Made by a program: the position numbers and the translations under genes | In this document: positions 59,503 through 64,000 of the stretch, one piece after another | How positions within the stretch are numbered: the stretch's first letter is position 1 | Layout: each line of letters starts with the position of its first letter | The notes under the pieces: model-generated | Told to the model about the DNA's origin: nothing | Database searches by the model: none | The model's input: the letters and a program-made list of their open reading frames with translations, nothing else | DNA from: Capsicum annuum | Taxonomy: Eukaryota; Streptophyta; Magnoliopsida; Solanales; Solanaceae | Direction: 5' to 3' | Length of the DNA stretch: 64,000 nucleotides | Assembly (NCBI RefSeq): GCF_002878395.1 | Contig: NC_061122.1 | Coordinates: 83,051,455 to 83,115,454, forward strand

Positions 59503-60098
59503 ATGTTCAAGGAAGAGAGTAGCCATGTTATTCCCAAACTATATCTTACCCTATCCTGAACCTATATCATAAGCTTAGAAAGTCCTTTGAGATCCCCAAC
59601 CAATTTCTTTTTTTATAGTGGCGATTGAAAATAGAGGCAATCCTATGGTATGACACTTGTTGCATGAGATTTGTTTTGTGAGGGAGAGCATTTTTAAACT
59701 TACAATTCCTTGTTGCATATTTATTAGTTCAATGTGTGAAAGTCTCTTTCTTGGGAGTTTGGCATGTGAAACAAGTTGAGGTGGGTGATCATGTCACCTT
59801 ACGACAATGAGCCAAATAGAGTATAGCTCAGTTGTGATAAAAAAGGGAATCACTTCTAGAGTATTGGTTTTTCTTGCTTGATCTCTCTTTGAAGTAACAT
59901 GTAGCCTTGGATTTAATAATTTATAAGGAGGGGTGTAGCAAAATTAGCTTTGCCCATGTGCAATAAGATACTTTTGGTAGTGAGTAAGGTTAAAGACATT
60001 GTGATTTTTAAGGCATGAAGTTTGGGCATAAAAGATTAGGTCTCATGGTAAGAGGTGGTGTTGCTTGAGGACAAGCAATAGCTTTAAGTTGGCGGTGT
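59503..60098 (+). mobile_element. 3' internal end of a plus-strand Athila/Tat-like element (element G) with polypurine tract
   Basis: About 600 bp of non-coding sequence end in CTTGAGGACAAGCAATAGCTTTAAG and then TTGGCGGTGT immediately before an LTR start. This is the conserved 3' junction of Athila/Tat elements, with the purine tract at 60082-60098 decayed. No coding motif is seen. The left edge coincides with the break in LTR B. Confidence 0.7.
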
Positions 60099-61579
60099 TG
60101 ATGAGTGGTGTTTTACTAGTCATTCACACTCATTATTCGGGAACATTTCCTTGATATAAATGACTAAATGAGACATATTCTTAGTTAATGCACTAATATC
60201 CACTCTTTGTAGGTATAGAGTTGAGCAGATAAAGAGATGTGGATTGTAGCTCAAAGTGATCAAAAAGGGTGCAAAAAAGTGCAGATGAAGAGTTAGAGCA
60301 GCAAGGCCTCATCTACCGCATTCGTGTTCCACTGACTGCGACTGCGGCGGTCAAGGAAAAGTCTTCCAATCACAATTGCAGATGTTATTTGCAGTGGCAT
60401 AGCCACGGTGGCAACCAAACCTACACGATCGCGGCCTAGCAGAGGATTTTAGCCCAAGGGCAAAACTATAATTGCACGTGTTGATCCCAATTTGACAAAA
60501 ATGACTCAAACCCGATCATTATGGGAGAATTCCATCTTCCTCAATTTTTAGGTTTAGCTTGAGACTTCATAGCCTCCATTTTTTTGGAGAAGAAAATAGT
60601 ATATAATTTTTGGGTGACGAATACATTGGAGATTTTCTAAGTGGACGATTTGCTTACTTCCATTGTTGATATTGTAGGAGAGCCAACTTTGAAGTAACAT
60701 TCATTTAAATCTTCAACAAATAATTCCAATGGAGATTATGGGTATATCTATGCTTATTTATCTTATGTATAGCTAAATCTCCCTCTTGGGGTTATGTGTG
60801 AATAGGGGTTAAAGTATGTGTGGGTTTTTGTTGTTAGAATCTATTTAGTAATTCATGTTTATGGGTTTTTTCATTGAAATACTACTTTGGTAGGGATTTG
60901 ATGGGTGAAAGCTCCAACCTCTCGAAAGTTCAAGTCCATCTTTGAAAGAAGGGTTTTGGGTGAACTTTAGGAATCCATATCATTCTCGAAAGAGGGATGT
61001 TGAGACCAAATCAATTATAAGCAATTACATGTGTAGTTTGCTAAATTTTCACTATCTTAGACATAAGGGTTAATGTGAGGTTAACTATGCCATGGGTATC
61101 ATCCTAGAAATAGGGATACCTAGATTGAGGTTGTAGTTACCAATTGTTGAACACACCTATTAGGTATTCGAATGAATCAATGGGTGAAAGTTTGGTGTTT
61201 TGTCGAAAGACTAGCACCAAAATCCATAACCAAGCCTACCCATATTTTATTTACTACATTTATGTTGATGATTAACACCCACATTTAAATCCCTTGTAGT
61301 GCATAATCCGATGATTCGTGCTTAATTGTTAAAAGACTAATTATTTGTAGCCCCAAATTTATACTACAACAACCCAAAAAGAAACATTAGTGTAGGAACC
61401 ATATTCCCCATTTTATCTTTTTGTACCATTTTGTTTGAATTTAACTTGTATCTATCATTTTGAATTAATTTGATCACTTCTTACATCGTTCCTTGTGGAT
61501 TCGACCCCAACTCCAAAGTTAGGTAATATTGACGATGACCGCCTTGCACTTAAATTGACGTGTAAGTTGAGCGTTATCA
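60099..61579 (+). mobile_element. 3' LTR of element G (Athila/Tat-like), complete
   Basis: It runs from TGATGAGTGGTG to GAGCGTTATCA, 1481 bp, with TGATGA/TTATCA-type ends. A CG-rich block (60330-60440) and an ending near 61490 that reads CCTTGTGGATTCGACCCCAA are usual for this group. The truncated relative is at 53638-54072. No gene is present. Confidence 0.85.
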
Positions 61580-61610
61580 CTCTCAGTGTTAAATTGACAT
61601 GTAAGTTGAG
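61550..61610. repeat. 22-bp direct repeat, period 39, spanning the LTR G / LTR B junction
   Basis: TTAAATTGACGTGTAAGTTG is found at 61550 and again with one change at 61589. The second copy ends exactly where homology with LTR B begins (GAGCTAAATC at 61608). Confidence 0.8.
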
Positions 61611-63815
61611 CTAAATCAAAATATAAATATGATAAGATACAAGAATAAGTAAATTAAGTCAAGGTAAAAGGGAAAACCTAAAAATAAGCTCCAACACTCT
61701 GATACATCAATAAATAAATACAAATGAACTAGTAATACAAGGATGATACAGCTTTAACTACAAGATTGGGCCCATAAACCAATAAGTACAGAAAAGAAAA
61801 TAACCCAACGCAGGCCTCCATAAGCCTGGAGGATACAATCAAGGAAAATAAATAACCTCAATAACCACAATTTACCAATTACCATGCCATAACAAGAATC
61901 CATCCAAACAATGTCATTTTATAATTAACTCCAAAAATGTCTGACTTCAACCAAAACTTAACAGCATCATTATCATTACCATCATTCGTCGGACTTGAAT
62001 CGGAACTCATATTATTAACATCATACTCATATGCCAGACTTGAACAAAACTCATATGTCATCAGACCATATCAATCGACCATATATAAAAGATACAATCA
62101 TAATCAATATCCCTAAATCACCATAATTATCCATCGAAACTTACCAAAAATTAGCATTAACTCTCAGTAACTAAACTAGCATAATCAATAAGCATGAAAT
62201 CTCTTTGAAGTCCCAAAATAAGCATTAATAAGGGTATATCATGTATAAATAAGTCTACAAAAGCTAACACAAGTCTTGGCCTAAGATGGGACGAAGGGGC
62301 CCACTTCTAACTCTCGAAATCCATTTTTGGCAAATTCTACCTCAAACTAGGCTAAGGTATCTAAACTCATTTCTTGAAGTTAATTAAGGAATAAATACCC
62401 CTAAGATAACAATTAACCTTAAACATAAGAAACTAAGTCAATTACACCTAAATTATGATTTTAAGCTAGCCTAATTAGTCCAGCTAACTAAAATATTATC
62501 AATAATGCCTCCAACATCTAAATCATGTCCCATATCTAGAATAATCTCATAATCATACTATGAAATTGCTCAAACTATAAGGAGGGTAAACCTAGCCTGC
62601 CTAGATGACCAAAAAGGTCCCAAAATATATGTTAAACCACCAATTCCCTTTTTGACAAGCTTCCACAAGGTGCCATGCTATCAAAATCACAATATACTCA
62701 TCAAAATGAGAATAATGGTACCATATTGCACTATCGTACTTTGGATCAAAATTATGTAATAATCCCATGTGGAGTCCATTTATGGGATCATACTTTCAAA
62801 ACCAACACAACGTCCGTCTATGCTCAAGGAGCATTGACCCTTCAAATGGCTTAATTTGGAGCTCTAACGATGCTATAATCAAGTCGCCAAGATTATAGGG
62901 ATTTAGAAAAATATGAATGGATTAACCATGAAATTAGTGGAAGCTTGCCACAAATTCGATGAAGAATCGCGTAAATATTTTATACCAAAGCACCACAATC
63001 ACCCATAACTGATTCTCCTATGTTTTCCTACTTTTTAGGGTTCACAATTCTAGAGAATGGGTGAAAATGGTGAAAATGGGGCTAAGTGAGGTATTTATAC
63101 CCTTCCGATGCCCACAGATATCACTTAAATAGACATCGGATTGCTTTAGAGAATATTTCCTAAGCGACCAGATGTCGCGTTCCTGAGTCTGGCAGCCTCT
63201 GCATTTATTTCATAAGCAATGCTTGTATCGCTTAAACATCATTCGCTTACGGGATAAGTGCTTTACTTATGCGATACTAGTGGTCCAAGCTAGGTCACTT
63301 AAGTGACAAGCTAATCACACATGCGATGCACTAGACACCAGCCCAAGCCTCCACTAACTATTTGGAATTTATCTAGAATCTCGTATATACAAATACACTA
63401 TACTACCTTATCAAATTGATGTTTCAGAGATAATAGCGCAATCAAAATTTCCATCTATCATTTTTCTGATAAAAAGTAGGTCCCGCACAAACTTGCCATT
63501 TTTCTTAACTTTAGACCAATAGCCTGAAATGAGTCTGAAAGCCTTGAGACCCAAACCAAGGGTCCACCTAGCCCAAGATTAACATTCCATGGCTAGTGAA
63601 ATAGTCAAAATTGGCATACAGGGTTGTTTAACGAAAGTTTTCACCTAGAAGCCAATTTGAACCAATGAATACTTCAAAAAGGGAAATTGCATTAGAAAGC
63701 AAAAAAAATGCTCGGTAACCAAACGGTTAACTCCAGCAACTCATAAATGACTTAGGAAAGCTCTAAATGGCATAAATAAGTGGAAATATAGAAAATAAGA
63801 CAGAGGATCATTACA
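61609..63815 (-). mobile_element. Minus-strand LTR, family B, copy 2 (end missing)
   Basis: It is aligned from GAGCTAAATC with copy 1 (about 57600 onward). It extends beyond copy 1 to the true sense start, TGTAATGATCCTC (ending on the plus strand in GGATCATTACA at 63815). The first 485 bp of the copy 1 layout (57124-57600) are missing here. The TATA box is at 63091-63100 (minus). Frame 61879-62061 is chance. Confidence 0.8.
63091..63100 (-). promoter_or_regulatory. TATA box of LTR B, copy 2
   Basis: On the minus strand GTATAAATAC, followed on the upstream side (63108-63300) by the GCGAT-rich block. Confidence 0.65.
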
Positions 63816-63818
63816 ATA

Positions 63819-64000
63819 TGTCACAATCGAAAATCCAAGGGTCATGATAACATTCATCACGACAAGCCTTGATATGTTAGCCTATCATCCAAACTTATAT
63901 GAAAAGAGAAGTAATCACCAATACCCAAGGCAAGGCTTCTAGAACAAAGCCTAACCACACATAAGTATAGTAAAAAGGGAAATACAAAGTCAATGATACT
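63819..64000. mobile_element. Beginning of another LTR, cut by the window end
   Basis: TGTCACAATCGAAAATCCAA and GGGTCATGATAACATTC correspond to the start of TGTCACGACCC-type LTRs such as family C. Too short to assign. Confidence 0.5.

Overview
This window reads as plant nuclear heterochromatin, most likely from a Solanaceae genome (genus not determinable from the sequence alone). It is AT-rich, and I found no intact host gene, tRNA, rRNA or CRISPR array. Essentially all of it is LTR retrotransposons of the Ty3/gypsy superfamily: Tekay/Del-like chromoviruses, Athila/Tat-like elements, one CRM/Galadriel-like chromovirus, and families seen only as LTRs. They are inserted into one another. Every gag-pol copy is broken by stops, frameshifts or deletions.

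Left part (1-34.4 kb). The 3' end of a minus-strand LTR element (54-2285) sits in the 5' part of a plus-strand Tekay-like LTR (2286-4957). That LTR leads into a decayed gag-pol (about 5160-9030). A truncated LTR follows (about 9030-10692), then a plus-strand Athila/Tat gag-protease-pol fragment (10693-13195). This fragment is split by an 11.4-kb, apparently non-coding LTR element (13196-24641) with perfect target duplications ATAGG. A complete solo LTR (20474-23271, target duplications AAAAG) sits inside the right LTR of that element. The Athila pol resumes at 24647 and is cut by an LTR fragment (24975-26953). A minus-strand Athila/Tat derivative follows that has gag and protease but no RT or integrase (26954-33881).

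Right part (34.4-57.1 kb). A minus-strand Tekay-like pol is interrupted inside RNase H: its C-terminal half lies at 34373-36184 and its N-terminal half at 56587-57123. The interrupter is a 20.4-kb plus-strand LTR element (36187-56586). That element in turn holds a minus-strand CRM/Galadriel-like element (42944-50592, two 705-bp LTRs, degenerate tRNA-Met primer site, purine tract, nearly all pol motifs visible) and pieces of Athila/Tat LTRs (50593-54072).

Far right (57.1-64 kb). Two overlapping copies of one minus-strand LTR (57124-59502 and 61609-63815) flank the 3' end and LTR of a plus-strand Athila/Tat element (59503-61579). The last 180 bases begin another LTR.

The parts do not form a working pathway. 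The information here is the insertion chronology, LTR promoter architecture (a GCGAT-rich, inverted-repeat block just upstream of the TATA box in several unrelated LTRs), and the mechanisms of decay: catalytic Asp-to-Asn transitions, solo-LTR formation, internal deletion and microsatellite expansion. Identities and boundaries were judged by eye.
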